This document shows positions 41,364 to 50,863 of a stretch of DNA of 64,000 bases, piece after piece. Each line of letters opens with the position of its first letter. The first letter of the stretch is position 1. The notes below the pieces were generated by a model. The model worked only from the letters and a program-made list of their open reading frames with translations. It had not been told where the DNA came from and searched no databases. This stretch comes from Acidobacteriota bacterium (lineage in GTDB: Bacteria > Acidobacteriota > Terriglobia > Acidiferrales > UBA7541). The translations under genes were made by a program, and so were the position numbers. The stretch is taken from positions 1 through 64,000 of the forward strand of contig QHYS01000166.1 in the NCBI GenBank assembly GCA_003223325.1, read 5' to 3'.

Positions 41364-43379
41364 TTGAGCGCGCCGATCGTCGTCAAAATGGGCCCAGAAA
41401 TCTGCGGCTCGTTGGATACGGGAAGCGAACGGGAGTGGCTGGTGACAAATGGGTTGGGCGGGTTTGGATGCGGCACGGTCAGTGGCCTAGTAACGCGACG
41501 CTACCACGGCCTATTGATAGCTGCCGTTCCCGAGCTAGGCCGAGTTCTCCTGGTTTCAAAAGCCGAAGAGGTCCTCCACTATGCGGGCCGCGATTACGCC
41601 CTAGGCGCTAATCGTTGGTCGAGCGGCGCCGTCCAGCCTCAGGGATTTCAACTGATTGAGCAATTTCATCTCGCGGGCTCTATGCCTGTGTGGAGATTCG
41701 CCTGCGCGGACGCGATATTTGAAAAGCGCGTTTGGATGGAGGACGGGGCAAACACAACTTTTATTCGTTACGAACTCGTTTATGGCTCGACCCAAGCCGG
41801 ATTGGAAATCAAGGTCCTGGTGAACTACCGGAATCTTCACGTGACGACGCGGGCGCCTGATTGGAAGACATCGGTCACATCGCTTCCCCGCGGCTTATGT
41901 GTAGTCGCTCGCGAGGGAGCGATGCCGGTTTATTTGCTCAGCGATATCGCGCAGGCAGAGGCGCGCACCGAATGGTATCAAAACTACGATTTGGCGGCGG
42001 AACGCGAGCGCGGGCTAGACGATTGCGAGGACCATTTGCTCGCAGGAGCTTTCAGAGCGCGATTGTCGCCCGGCTGTTCAGTTACGTTTGCGTTTAGCAC
42101 TGATCCGACGCCGCCGCTCGAGAAGCGCGTGGCCCTCGCCGTGCGCGAGGGCCTCGACCAGAGGCTACTCGAATATTGGATCGCTGCACATCCGCGAGCC
42201 GCCCTCGAAGCTCCGCATTGGATTTGGCAACTGGTACTGGGGGCTGCGCAATTTCCGATCCGCCGCAGGGCTTCTGACGGGCGGGAAAGATGGTCGATCG
42301 TGGCCGGTTATCCTTGGTTCGGCGAGTGGGGGCGCGATGCCATGATTGCGTTGCCCGGCCTGGCACTGGAGACCGGGCGGCCCGATTTGGCGCGGTCCGT
42401 GCTGCACGAGTTTCTGCAGTTCGCTCAACAGGGACTGCTGCCCAACACATTTTCGGAGAACGGCGAACCCGCGGCCTACAACAGCGTGGATTCGATGCTC
42501 TGGTACGTGCAGGCTCTCGAGCAGTACGTGACGCAGACCTCGGATCTGAGCCTCGTTCGAGACGTTTTCGACGTCCTTGCGTCCGTGGTCGCTTGGTACG
42601 TGCGCGGAACCCGATATGGCATTCGCGTGGATCCCGCCGATGGTTTGCTCCAGGCGGGGGAATCCGAAATGCAGCTGACATGGATGGATGCAAAGGTTGA
42701 CGGTCGCCCGATTACGGCGCGGATGGGCAAGCCTGTGGAGGTAAATGCGCTGTGGTTCAACGCCCTCCACGCAATAGCTCGACTTGCCGCGGAGATCGGG
42801 AGGCCGGCTGACGAGTACGCCCGTCTTGCCGAGCGCGTGAAAAAGGCTTTCGTGCGGTACTGGAATCACGATCTTCAATGCTGTTTTGACGTAATCGACG
42901 GCCCGAATGGGAACGATGGTTCGCTCCGGCCAAATCAGCTTTTTGCAGTGTCGCTTCCCGAGAGCCCGCTGAGCGCCCAACAGAGAAAACACGTGGTAGA
43001 TATCTGCGCGGTACATCTGGTGACGCCACATGGATTGCGGAGCCTGGATGCCGCCGACCCAAACTACTGCGGCCATTACGAAGGTCCGCAGTCCAAGCGT
43101 GACGCCGCTTACCATCAGGGAACAGTTTGGGCCTGGCTGCTCGGCCCTTTTGTCCTGGCCTACCTTCGCGTTTACGAAGACCCGCGCCGGGCCTTTGCGT
43201 TCCTCGAACCAATGGCCCACCATCTTTCGGCAGCTGGGCTGGGCAGCATTAGTGAGATTTTCGACGGCGAAGCGCCGTTTATCGCGCGCGGGGCATTTGC
43301 TCAGGCCTGGAGCGTGGCAGAAGTCCTGCGTGCTTGGCGAGCTTGTTACGATGCCGGCTTCAGGGTGGCAAAAAGCTGA
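41364..43379 (+). CDS. Glycogen-debranching-type amylo-alpha-1,6-glucosidase
   Basis: 671 residues from a TTG start three bases after the SDR stop. The N-terminal domain (EWLVTNGLGGFGCGTVSGLV, TRRYHGLLIAAVPELGRVLL) is the GDE_N type. The (alpha/alpha)6 C-terminal domain has the catalytic WFGEWGRDAMIALPGLAL and LLPNTFSENGEPAAYNSVDS then MLWYV. LTWMDAKVDGRPITARMGKP and DAAYHQGTVWAWLLGPF follow, as in archaeal and bacterial GDE. It removes alpha-1,6 branch stubs from glycogen or similar glucans in the cytoplasm. Length is normal for the family. No other glycogen genes are near. Confidence 0.9.
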   Translation: MSAPIVVKMGPEICGSLDTGSEREWLVTNGLGGFGCGTVSGLVTRRYHGLLIAAVPELGRVLLVSKAEEVLHYAGRDYALGANRWSSGAVQPQGFQLIEQFHLAGSMPVWRFACADAIFEKRVWMEDGANTTFIRYELVYGSTQAGLEIKVLVNYRNLHVTTRAPDWKTSVTSLPRGLCVVAREGAMPVYLLSDIAQAEARTEWYQNYDLAAERERGLDDCEDHLLAGAFRARLSPGCSVTFAFSTDPTPPLEKRVALAVREGLDQRLLEYWIAAHPRAALEAPHWIWQLVLGAAQFPIRRRASDGRERWSIVAGYPWFGEWGRDAMIALPGLALETGRPDLARSVLHEFLQFAQQGLLPNTFSENGEPAAYNSVDSMLWYVQALEQYVTQTSDLSLVRDVFDVLASVVAWYVRGTRYGIRVDPADGLLQAGESEMQLTWMDAKVDGRPITARMGKPVEVNALWFNALHAIARLAAEIGRPADEYARLAERVKKAFVRYWNHDLQCCFDVIDGPNGNDGSLRPNQLFAVSLPESPLSAQQRKHVVDICAVHLVTPHGLRSLDAADPNYCGHYEGPQSKRDAAYHQGTVWAWLLGPFVLAYLRVYEDPRRAFAFLEPMAHHLSAAGLGSISEIFDGEAPFIARGAFAQAWSVAEVLRAWRACYDAGFRVAKS

Positions 43380-43388
43380 CGCTTGCTC

Positions 43389-44003
43389 TCAGCGCTTCTT
43401 CGGTTTCGTCGGCGATTCCACGAGCTCGATCAGAAGCTTTCGATTCTTCGCGACAGGCACTAGAAAGAAGTTTACGCGCGTTTGATTCGCTCCCGCGCGG
43501 CTCTCGGGATAAACAGGCTCGATGCGAAAGCGCTGGCGTAGAATTTCCGTGGCTCGGGAGACTTCGCGTACATCGCACTCGACCTGCTGGATGCCCTCAC
43601 CAAAGCGCGCCAGAAATTTTACGATGGGCCCCTCTGTCGCTGGGGTGCGTGGTGTCATCACATCCAAGCGGACGCCATGAGCAAAATTCAATTCGAATTC
43701 GAGGGCGTCTTGATCCGGCGGGGTCTCGGCCAGTTGGGGCTGGCCGAAGCGCGCCCGAATAACCTCAAATGTCGCTGGCTGAACCGCCAGCCCCACCGTA
43801 AGCAGCGCAGTTCCACCAGCGGCCAAGGCGCGGAACTCTGGATCAGCGAACCATTTCCGCAGCACTGGTTCAGCACTGGCGCAGCCCAGCCGAAACAGCG
43901 CGTAGGCGGCCGCCTCTCGTTCCTTCGCATCGGCGCCAGCCAGCTTCCAAATAGAGGTAGCGGCACTTTCGGGAGATGGAGACATAGCTCTCGTGTGGGG
44001 CAA
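43389..44003 (-). CDS. VOC-fold protein, methylmalonyl-CoA-epimerase-like
   Basis: 204 residues (starts at 44003 or 43985). The first 60 form helices with ADAKEREAAAYALFRLGCAS. The rest has VOC strands: LEFELNFAHGVRLDVMTPRT, EGPIVKFLARFGEGIQQVEC, DVREVSRATEILRQRFRIEP and NFFLVPVAKNRKLLIELVES. These mirror methylmalonyl-CoA epimerase (...FLxKxGEGIHHIAFxVxD... LIELVE), but the metal His of GEGIHH is Gln here (GEGIQQ). Catalysis as in the epimerase is therefore doubtful. It is convergent with the debranching gene, nine bases apart. Confidence 0.7.
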   Translation of the reverse strand: MPHTRAMSPSPESAATSIWKLAGADAKEREAAAYALFRLGCASAEPVLRKWFADPEFRALAAGGTALLTVGLAVQPATFEVIRARFGQPQLAETPPDQDALEFELNFAHGVRLDVMTPRTPATEGPIVKFLARFGEGIQQVECDVREVSRATEILRQRFRIEPVYPESRAGANQTRVNFFLVPVAKNRKLLIELVESPTKPKKR

Positions 44004-44064
44004 ACTTCAGTGTACCGCCGATGTGTACACGTATGCGCGAGGACAGATCGACAGAGGTTTGCGG

Positions 44065-44934
44065 TCAGCGCGTGTTTTGCTCGGAATTCTCGAGGGCGTT
44101 TAAGTCAGACAGTTCAACACGCGCGGTTTTTGCCGGCGGAACTGCTATGCCTACGTCCCAGTGCAGCCGGAGGTCGCCGGCCAGCGCGGGGGTATCGAGA
44201 TTGGAAATCCAGTACTGTCCGGAAGCGAGGCCCTCGAAAGCAGCGCCACCACTGAGATTGGTCACCGCCGTGGCCATCAAATAGCGCGTTTGCGCTAGTT
44301 GCAGGACTCGCTGTCCGATATGCCGCTGCTGTTCACTTTGTACGTGGCCCCAATGCAGATTCGGATTTATTTCCCTAAGTTCGGCATCGAGCCCCTGAAG
44401 GGAATCGAGGTTCGCTTGAATGTAGTGGCGAAGCGCTTGGCGGTACTGCTCCCGGCGGAGCTTATATTTTTCCGGGTTCTTCTGTTCGTCCCCGCTCTTG
44501 TATTTGGGCTCCGGAATGACGGCATGTAGAGCTGCCCCATTCTGTTTCTTGTAGGCGCTCAGAAATTCCGGCACGTCGATAATATCGTCTGCCGTAAGTT
44601 CCTTGATGAAATCGTTTCCGGCCAGATCGACGCGGCGATGCTTTTTCATCCACACCTTCAGCTCCGCGGAGAGGTCAAGTTGGGCTACGAAATGATCAAG
44701 GTCCACCGGGCCGTCGGCATTTTCCACTTCTTTGCGTATATCGGAAAGGCTTCTCGATAACAGATAGAACGTCATTCCGCGCACCGGTTCTGCTTGGCCT
44801 TGCGATGGCCGCACGTACGCGGTGAACTCGATACTGGCGGCCGAGCCGGCTTGTGCGGCCCAGCATCGGGCGCCCGGAATCAACGACGCGCTAACGAGAA
44901 CGCATGCGATGGAGAGTACGCGGAAAATTCGCAC
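44065..44934 (-). CDS. Hypothetical secreted protein
   Basis: 289 residues with a signal peptide (MRIFRVLSIACVLVSASLIP ... CWAAQ). The mature part begins SIEFTAYVRPSQGQAEPVRG, a strand-rich opening like a carboxypeptidase-regulatory or PEGA-type domain. A long helical charged middle follows (NPEKYKLRREQYRQALRHYI, NLDSLQGLDAELREINPNLH). The end is again a small beta domain (LSGGAAFEGLASGQYWISNL, PAKTARVELSDLNA). The layout suggests one beta domain split by a helical insertion. I know similar uncharacterised acidobacterial proteins but no function. Confidence 0.65.
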   Translation of the reverse strand: MRIFRVLSIACVLVSASLIPGARCWAAQAGSAASIEFTAYVRPSQGQAEPVRGMTFYLLSRSLSDIRKEVENADGPVDLDHFVAQLDLSAELKVWMKKHRRVDLAGNDFIKELTADDIIDVPEFLSAYKKQNGAALHAVIPEPKYKSGDEQKNPEKYKLRREQYRQALRHYIQANLDSLQGLDAELREINPNLHWGHVQSEQQRHIGQRVLQLAQTRYLMATAVTNLSGGAAFEGLASGQYWISNLDTPALAGDLRLHWDVGIAVPPAKTARVELSDLNALENSEQNTR

Positions 44935-45032
44935 GCCGCCATGCTAACAGATCAGTGGAGACGCCACCGGGCTTAGAGGATCAGGAGTGCGCGTAAAGGG
45001 TACTGCCTGTTTTGCTGGGTCTCGCTAATGGT

Positions 45033-46235
45033 TCAGAGGAGGCGGAAATTGACTTCGATCGGCGTAATGGTTGCTACCGGCGTGCCGTTGGGACCAACCG
45101 CGGGCTTGAAGCGCCAGGTACGCACAGCTTCGATTGCTTTCTCATCCAGTCCTAGACCGGCGCCCTTTACAACCTGAATGTTGGTTGCGTGGCCGTCGGG
45201 CTGAATGATTACTTGCAGGACTACAATTCCCTGAAACTTAGCTTTGCGGGCATCTTCTGAATATTGCGGTTCGGGGCAATAGAGGCAGCTCGGGTAACCA
45301 ACTCCACCCGTCCCCGGACGAAAGGCGCCGCCGCCCGTACCGCCGCCATAACCTGGGCCTAAGCCGCCACCAATGCCGCTGCCGATTCCACCGCCTTCAC
45401 CTGTACCCATTCCCCCGCTTGCGCCTGCCCCAGCGGAGGCGCTCATCATGGCGGCCAGCGGGTCGCCGAAATTCGGATCATTCGGACTCGGGATCTTTAG
45501 CTCCGGCGGACCCAAAAGGGTCGGCTCGGAAGCCAGCTTCGGGTTCGGATGAGGCGTGAAAAGGGGCGGAGTAATGCGCGTCATACTCCACTTTGGAACC
45601 TTGCCCTGCGTCTCAGGCTGTGGCTTGTGCTCGCCGCCGCCGCCTCCCCCACCTGCGCGTTCTTTTGCAGGAGGCAACTTGGAGAGATAGGGTGAGACAT
45701 CGATCACCTGCATGGCCTGAACCGTGGGCTGCACGATCTTGCGCGCGAAGGGGGCAATGATCAACACGGCGATAAGCACATGCACGCCGGCAGAAATCAT
45801 CTGCGCCGTGCTGTATTCGCGGCGCTTCGCCCAAAGCGGGCGCACCGGCACAGGCCTGCTCGTAAGCTTCAATGGGGGCAGCTTGGGTGGCGCGATCAGA
45901 TCGCGCAAGTTACGCCAGAAGACGCGATACGTGGGCTCCAAATCCACGACCATGCCCGACGCGGCGGGCCCTTTAATCCGCGGAGCCCGACGGAAAAACG
46001 ACCTCAGGCTTTCGGAAAAACTGGTATCCACACCTGCGGTATAAAAAACTTGCTGCCGCGCGTTGCGGGGCACGCGGATCGAGCGTTCCGTCAAAAAGTC
46101 TTTAAGATTCGTCCAGAAGCTGGGTGACTGCAGACCACGGCCGGGGGCAAAAGAAGGTGTGGAGGAGCCGGGAGGAAGATTCACATGCGGCGACTCAGGA
46201 GTGCGCTTCGTTGGGTTCAGATCAAGCCGTTGCAT
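45033..46235 (-). CDS. TonB-family energy transducer with long cytoplasmic N-terminus
   Basis: 400 residues. About 150 basic residues precede the single membrane helix (MISAGVHVLIAVLIIAPFAR), whereas classical TonB has a short N-terminus. The periplasmic part has a poly-Gly stretch (ERAGGGGGGGEHKPQPE), a Pro-rich zone and a second Gly-rich zone (GIGGGLGPGYGGGTGGG). The C-terminal TonB domain is YPSCLYCPEPQYSEDARKAK, FQGIVVLQVIIQPDGHATNI and AIEAVRTWRFKPAVGPNGTP. TonB transmits membrane energy to outer-membrane transporters; in Acidobacteria such forms are common. No ExbB/ExbD genes lie nearby. Confidence 0.88.
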   Translation of the reverse strand: MQRLDLNPTKRTPESPHVNLPPGSSTPSFAPGRGLQSPSFWTNLKDFLTERSIRVPRNARQQVFYTAGVDTSFSESLRSFFRRAPRIKGPAASGMVVDLEPTYRVFWRNLRDLIAPPKLPPLKLTSRPVPVRPLWAKRREYSTAQMISAGVHVLIAVLIIAPFARKIVQPTVQAMQVIDVSPYLSKLPPAKERAGGGGGGGEHKPQPETQGKVPKWSMTRITPPLFTPHPNPKLASEPTLLGPPELKIPSPNDPNFGDPLAAMMSASAGAGASGGMGTGEGGGIGSGIGGGLGPGYGGGTGGGAFRPGTGGVGYPSCLYCPEPQYSEDARKAKFQGIVVLQVIIQPDGHATNIQVVKGAGLGLDEKAIEAVRTWRFKPAVGPNGTPVATITPIEVNFRLL

Positions 46236-46475
46236 ATATGACTGTACCTAGGCAGTCGAAGTCCCATAACTCCACCCAAGGACTTAGATTCATCCGCAGC
46301 CAAAAAGATGCCCTGGTCACGAGGCTGACTTGCTCGAAAATAAATTGTACCATATGACTTTTCACCTTGTGCGCGCAGTTCCATGTGGTGTTTATCTAAA
46401 AATACCTGACCTTGAAGGCCAGCCGCCTGGCAGCCGTGCCCCGAACCGCCGCCAAAGGACGGAGTTCTGAAACAG

Positions 46476-49346
46476 ATGTCCAAGCCCCTGAAAACAACTT
46501 TGAACCTCCCGCGGACGCATTTCCCGATGAAGGCCAATCTTCCGCAAAACGAACCGCGCATTCTCGCCCAATGGGAGGACGGAAGGCTTTACGAGCGGAT
46601 TCAACAAGCGCGAAATCAGAGTCCCACATACATCCTGCACGATGGTCCGCCTTATCCGACCGGCACGATTCATCTCGGCACCGCGCTCAACAAGATTCTC
46701 AAGGATATGGTCGTAAAGTCGAAGACCATGGCGGGTTTCCGAGCGCCCTATGTCCCTGGTTGGGATTGCCATGGTCTGCCCATCGAGACGCAAGTGGAAA
46801 AGGAGCTCGGCGGCAAAAAGGGCCGCGTCACTCCAGTGGAGTTTCGGCGTATCTGCCGGGAATTCGCTCTGCGCTACGTCGATCAGCATCGCCGCGATTT
46901 CAAGCGTTTGGGTGTCTTGGGTCGCTGGGGAGATCCATACCTTACGATGAGTAAAAGCTACGAAGCGTGCATCGCGGACGCATTTTTGACGTTCTTGGAG
47001 AAAGGTTACCTCTTTCGCGGACTGAAGCCGGTCTACTGGTGCATCCATGATCGTACGGCATTAGCCGAAGCCGAGGTGGAGTACGAAGACCACACCAGCC
47101 CGTCGATCTGGGTGCGCTATCGCGTGCTGGACTCGGCAAATCAGCCTGCAGGTCAGAAAGATCGGGTCTATGCCCTAGTTTGGACAACCACGCCATGGAC
47201 ATTACCGGCGAGTATGGCGCTGGCTTTTCATCCCCGATACAAATATGTGTTCGCTGCGGACCAGCGCGGAGATGCGTACCTTCTGGCCCACGATCTGTTG
47301 CGCAGCGTCGCAAAGGAAACAGGCCTGCACTTTGATTCGACGTCCAAAGCGTTTCACGGCGACAGCTTTGCCAGCGCCAAGTTCCAACATCCCTTTCTCG
47401 ATCGGGTGGTCCCCGGAGTATTGGGGGAGCACGTCACGCTGGAGCAAGGTAGCGGCATCGTGCATACGGCTCCGGGCCACGGTGCCGAGGACTTCGCGGT
47501 GGGCCAGGAATACGGCTTACAGACTTACGCGCCCTTGGATGATGAGGGACGTTTCACGGAAGCCTTGCCGGAATATAAGGGCAAAACCGTATTCGAGGCC
47601 AATCCCGCTATCATTGAATTGCTGAAGTCGCGCGGAGCGCTGATAGCCGAGAGCAAGCTTCGGCATAGCTATCCTCACTGCTGGCGCTGCCACAATCCGG
47701 TGATCTTCAGGGCCACCGAGCAGTGGTTCATCCAGCTCGATAGCGGAAGCGCCTCAGTTCCTGCTCCCAAAGCCAAGGCGCTGCGCCAGCTTGCCCTGGA
47801 GGAGATTCCTAAAGTGAAATGGACGCCCGAATGGGGCCGGGAACGTATTCACGAGATGATTGCGCATCGTCCCGACTGGTGTATTTCGCGGCAGCGCGTT
47901 TGGGGCGTGCCTCTGGTCATCTTCTATTGCGACAAATGTGGCAAGAGGCTTGATGATTTCGCCGCGCTCCGTCAGGTTATCCGCTGGTTCGAGCGGGAAG
48001 GCGCTGACGCCTGGTACACGCATTCGGCCGAGGAACTGCTTCCCAAAGGAACCGTTTGCGATTGCGGCTCCGCTAAATGGCGCAAAGAAACCGATATTCT
48101 CGATGTTTGGTTCGACTCTGGATCGTCACATCTCGCAGTGCTTGATCCTCCCGGGAAACCTAGTGCGGAATTGCCCTGGCCTGCCGACATGTATCTGGAA
48201 GGGCCGGATCAATACCGCGGCTGGTTCCACAGCTCTTTGTTGATCAGCGTGGGGATTCGAGAGCGCGCTCCTTATCGCCAGGTGTTGACGCATGGCTGGA
48301 CGCTCGACGAGCAGGGCCGGCCGATGTCGAAATCGTTAGGCAACGCGATATTACCGACGGAAATCTGTGAAAAATGGGGAGCTGATCTACTGAGACTGTG
48401 GGTCGCGTCGCAAGACTATCACAGCGACGTTCGCATGTCCACGAACGTGATGGTGCAGCTCTCCGAGGCTTACTTCAAGATCCGTAACACTTTCCGATTC
48501 GCGCTCGGCAATCTCTTTGATTTTGATCCCTCGCGCGATGCCGTAGCGGAGGATTCACTTGAGGAACTGGACCGCTGGATGCTGGGAAGGGCCGGTCATC
48601 TGGTAACCAAGTGTCTGGAATTCTATGAAAGCTTCGACTTTCATCGTGTTTATCACGCGCTGTATAACTTCTGCGTTGTAGACTTGAGCGCCTTTTATTT
48701 CGATATTCTCAAGGACCGGCTTTACACGTTTGCGCCCAGGGGTTGTCGACGGCGGTCTGCTCAAACAGCGATCTACCGCATCGCCAGCGCGCTGGTGCGG
48801 CTGCTGGCTCCGATTCTGGTGTTCACTACGGATGAGGTCTGGAAACATTTGCCGCGGGAGGCGACCGCGCCTGCGGAAGTTCATTTGACCCTGTTCCCGC
48901 GCCCGGGTGAATGCTGCAGTTTTCCCGACGAAGCGCTGGAAACCCGCTGGGCGCACTTGCTCGAAGTACGTGAGGCGGTGCTGAAATCCTTGGAACAGGC
49001 GCGCAATGCCAAGCAAATTAATAGCGGGCTCGAGGCTCGCGTCGAGCTTGCCGCCGATAGCCAACTGGGGCCGCTGCTGCGGGACTATGCAGCGTGGTTG
49101 CCCACCTTGTTCATTGTTTCGCAAGTCGACGTGGTGAATGGAAACTCTCCGGCGACGGCTCAATCACAGGTCCCGCTGGGTCTTGGCGTGACGGTCCATC
49201 GCGCGCGGGGCAAGAAATGTGAGCGCTGCTGGAATTACTCGCTCCGGGTCGGTGAGAGCGCAGATTACCCAACCGTCTGCGAGCGCTGCCTTCCGGTCCT
49301 GCGCGAGATCGACGGCGCCGCGGGAACGGCTGGCGCGAATTCTTGA
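46476..49346 (+). CDS. ileS: Isoleucyl-tRNA synthetase
   Basis: 956 residues, normal for bacterial IleRS. The class I signatures are YILHDGPPYPTGTIHLGTAL (HIGH motif as HLGT, about 66-69) and GRPMSKSLGN (KMSKS motif, about 616-622). Between them lies the editing domain (WTTTPWTLPASMALAFHPRY) and, at the end, a four-Cys zinc site (KCERCWNYS and CERCLPVL, about 915-938). DVWFDSGSSHLAVL and MYLEGPDQYRGWFHSSLL are characteristic of IleRS. It charges tRNA-Ile in the cytoplasm. It overlaps the lspA start (TGATG), an ileS-lspA order common in bacteria. No T-box leader is seen upstream. Confidence 0.97.
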   Translation: MSKPLKTTLNLPRTHFPMKANLPQNEPRILAQWEDGRLYERIQQARNQSPTYILHDGPPYPTGTIHLGTALNKILKDMVVKSKTMAGFRAPYVPGWDCHGLPIETQVEKELGGKKGRVTPVEFRRICREFALRYVDQHRRDFKRLGVLGRWGDPYLTMSKSYEACIADAFLTFLEKGYLFRGLKPVYWCIHDRTALAEAEVEYEDHTSPSIWVRYRVLDSANQPAGQKDRVYALVWTTTPWTLPASMALAFHPRYKYVFAADQRGDAYLLAHDLLRSVAKETGLHFDSTSKAFHGDSFASAKFQHPFLDRVVPGVLGEHVTLEQGSGIVHTAPGHGAEDFAVGQEYGLQTYAPLDDEGRFTEALPEYKGKTVFEANPAIIELLKSRGALIAESKLRHSYPHCWRCHNPVIFRATEQWFIQLDSGSASVPAPKAKALRQLALEEIPKVKWTPEWGRERIHEMIAHRPDWCISRQRVWGVPLVIFYCDKCGKRLDDFAALRQVIRWFEREGADAWYTHSAEELLPKGTVCDCGSAKWRKETDILDVWFDSGSSHLAVLDPPGKPSAELPWPADMYLEGPDQYRGWFHSSLLISVGIRERAPYRQVLTHGWTLDEQGRPMSKSLGNAILPTEICEKWGADLLRLWVASQDYHSDVRMSTNVMVQLSEAYFKIRNTFRFALGNLFDFDPSRDAVAEDSLEELDRWMLGRAGHLVTKCLEFYESFDFHRVYHALYNFCVVDLSAFYFDILKDRLYTFAPRGCRRRSAQTAIYRIASALVRLLAPILVFTTDEVWKHLPREATAPAEVHLTLFPRPGECCSFPDEALETRWAHLLEVREAVLKSLEQARNAKQINSGLEARVELAADSQLGPLLRDYAAWLPTLFIVSQVDVVNGNSPATAQSQVPLGLGVTVHRARGKKCERCWNYSLRVGESADYPTVCERCLPVLREIDGAAGTAGANS

Positions 49347-49843
49347 TGCCCGCTTCTAGCGCGCGTTGGCTTTGGCTTGCGCTGGCGGTACTGGCAGCCG
49401 ATCGCGCCAGCAAGTTTGCCATCGAGCAGCTCACAGCTGAAGGTTTTCGGCGGCCGCTGGTGCCTAATTTCGCAGACCTTGTCCACAGCGTAAATGCGGG
49501 AATCGCTTTCGGCCTGTTTTCAGGAACCACTTCCAACTGGATCTCTTTCCTGTTGGTCCTGAGCTCTGCGGCCGTGATCCTGCTGCTCTTTTGGTTGCTG
49601 TTTGCGGGCCACGCGGGCGGGATCGAAAGCCAGGCCGGCATCGCGTTGATCGCCGGCGGAGCGGCTGGAAATCTCATGGACCGGCTACTTCATGGCGGCG
49701 TCACGGATTTCCTGGAATTGCGCGCCGGCAATTTTCGCTGGCCGGCCTTCAATTTTGCGGACTCGGCAATTACCATCGGTGCGGCTCTGATTATTTTTGA
49801 GCTTTTGAGTGGCGAGAGCCATGCAACTAGAGCCCGGTCCTAG
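49346..49843 (+). CDS. lspA: Lipoprotein signal peptidase (signal peptidase II)
   Basis: 165 residues with four membrane helices (WLWLALAVLAADRASKFAIE; FLLVLSSAAVILLLFWLLFA; AGIALIAGGAAGNLMDRLLH; ITIGAALIIFELL). Conserved motifs are AADRASK, NAGIAFGLF, GGAAGNLMDRLLHGGVTDFL with the first catalytic Asp, and FNFADSAITIG with the second. It cleaves the signal of prolipoproteins at the inner membrane, so it would process the island arylsulfotransferase among others. Its ATG shares a base with the ileS stop. Confidence 0.95.
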   Translation: MPASSARWLWLALAVLAADRASKFAIEQLTAEGFRRPLVPNFADLVHSVNAGIAFGLFSGTTSNWISFLLVLSSAAVILLLFWLLFAGHAGGIESQAGIALIAGGAAGNLMDRLLHGGVTDFLELRAGNFRWPAFNFADSAITIGAALIIFELLSGESHATRARS

Positions 49844-50855
49844 CTCCAGCGAAACCTTGCCCGAAGCGCAAGTGGTCTTGCGCCGATTCACCGCATCCGC
49901 AGAAGACGCGGGCCGCCGGCTCGACCTCTACCTCGCCTCGCGCCTTCCCGATCTCAGCCGCACGCGCATTCAAGAGTTAATCGAGCAAGGGCGCGTTCGT
50001 ATCAGTGAACGGCTGGCGCGAAGCGCGCAGCGGGTCGTGCCCGGCGATGTCATCGACATCGAAATCCTTCCCCGTCCCCCGCTGCGGGCGACTCCAGAAG
50101 AGATCCCGCTTGACGTGCTCTACGAAGACGAAGATGTGATCGTGGTGAATAAGCCGGCGGGAATGGTTGTTCACGCAGGAGCCGGCGCCGCTGGAGGCAC
50201 CTTGGTGAACGCGCTGCTCCATCATTTCGGCACACTTTCGAGTCTGGGCGGAAACCTCCGCCCGGGAATTGTGCACCGTCTTGACCGCGGCACTTCCGGA
50301 GCCATGGTCGTGGCGCGCACAAACGCTGCCCATCGAGTCCTTGCGGAGCAGTTTCGGTCGCGCGTTGTCACCAAGACCTATGTCGCTTTGCTCCACGGCC
50401 GGATGGCTCCAGATAGCGGGACGATCGCGCGGCAGATCACACGCGATCCGCAACGCCGAACGCGCATGACCGCGCGACTCGCGCATGGCCGGGCCGCCCA
50501 GACCGACTGGCGCGTCTTGCTGCGTCTGCAAAATTTCACGCTCGTCGAAGCGACACCCCGTACGGGGCGCACGCACCAGATTCGGGCGCATTTTGCTGCT
50601 GCAGGGCATCCGTTGGTGGGAGACGCACTGTATGGCGCACCGCGTCAAGTTCGTGCTGGAAAAGCGGCTCTCAAGCCACTGGGGCGGGTGTTTTTGCATG
50701 CCGCTCGTTTGAGTTTCGCGCATCCGCGCACAGGCGCGACCATCGAAGTCCGGGCGCCGTTCGATGCCGGATTGCGCGAATATTTGAACGAATTGGCTCA
50801 AGTTTCCAATGTTGAGCCGCGAAGAGTTGACTCCGCTTTGTCCCGGTACCTATAA
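49821..50855 (+). CDS. rluD: 23S rRNA pseudouridine synthase, RluA/RluD family
   Basis: 344 residues from the ATG at 49821 (GTG at 49809 also possible); the start lies inside lspA, so translation is coupled. The N-terminal S4 RNA-binding domain is RRLDLYLASRLPDLSRTRIQ, ELIEQGRVRISERLARSAQR. The catalytic domain has EDEDVIVVNKPAGMVVHAGA and RPGIVHRLDRGTSGAMVVAR with the catalytic Asp of HRLDRGTSG. RTGRTHQIRAHFAAAGHPLV GD follows. It makes pseudouridine in 23S rRNA; S4 plus catalytic domain and the ileS-lspA context favour RluD, but RluC-type specificity cannot be excluded. Confidence 0.9.
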   Translation: MQLEPGPSSSETLPEAQVVLRRFTASAEDAGRRLDLYLASRLPDLSRTRIQELIEQGRVRISERLARSAQRVVPGDVIDIEILPRPPLRATPEEIPLDVLYEDEDVIVVNKPAGMVVHAGAGAAGGTLVNALLHHFGTLSSLGGNLRPGIVHRLDRGTSGAMVVARTNAAHRVLAEQFRSRVVTKTYVALLHGRMAPDSGTIARQITRDPQRRTRMTARLAHGRAAQTDWRVLLRLQNFTLVEATPRTGRTHQIRAHFAAAGHPLVGDALYGAPRQVRAGKAALKPLGRVFLHAARLSFAHPRTGATIEVRAPFDAGLREYLNELAQVSNVEPRRVDSALSRYL

Positions 50856-50863
50856 TTTCAGCA

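Noticed and set aside
46236-46475. T-box leader upstream of ileS
   Set aside because: No TGG(N)ACC box, specifier stem or terminator is visible before the ileS start.
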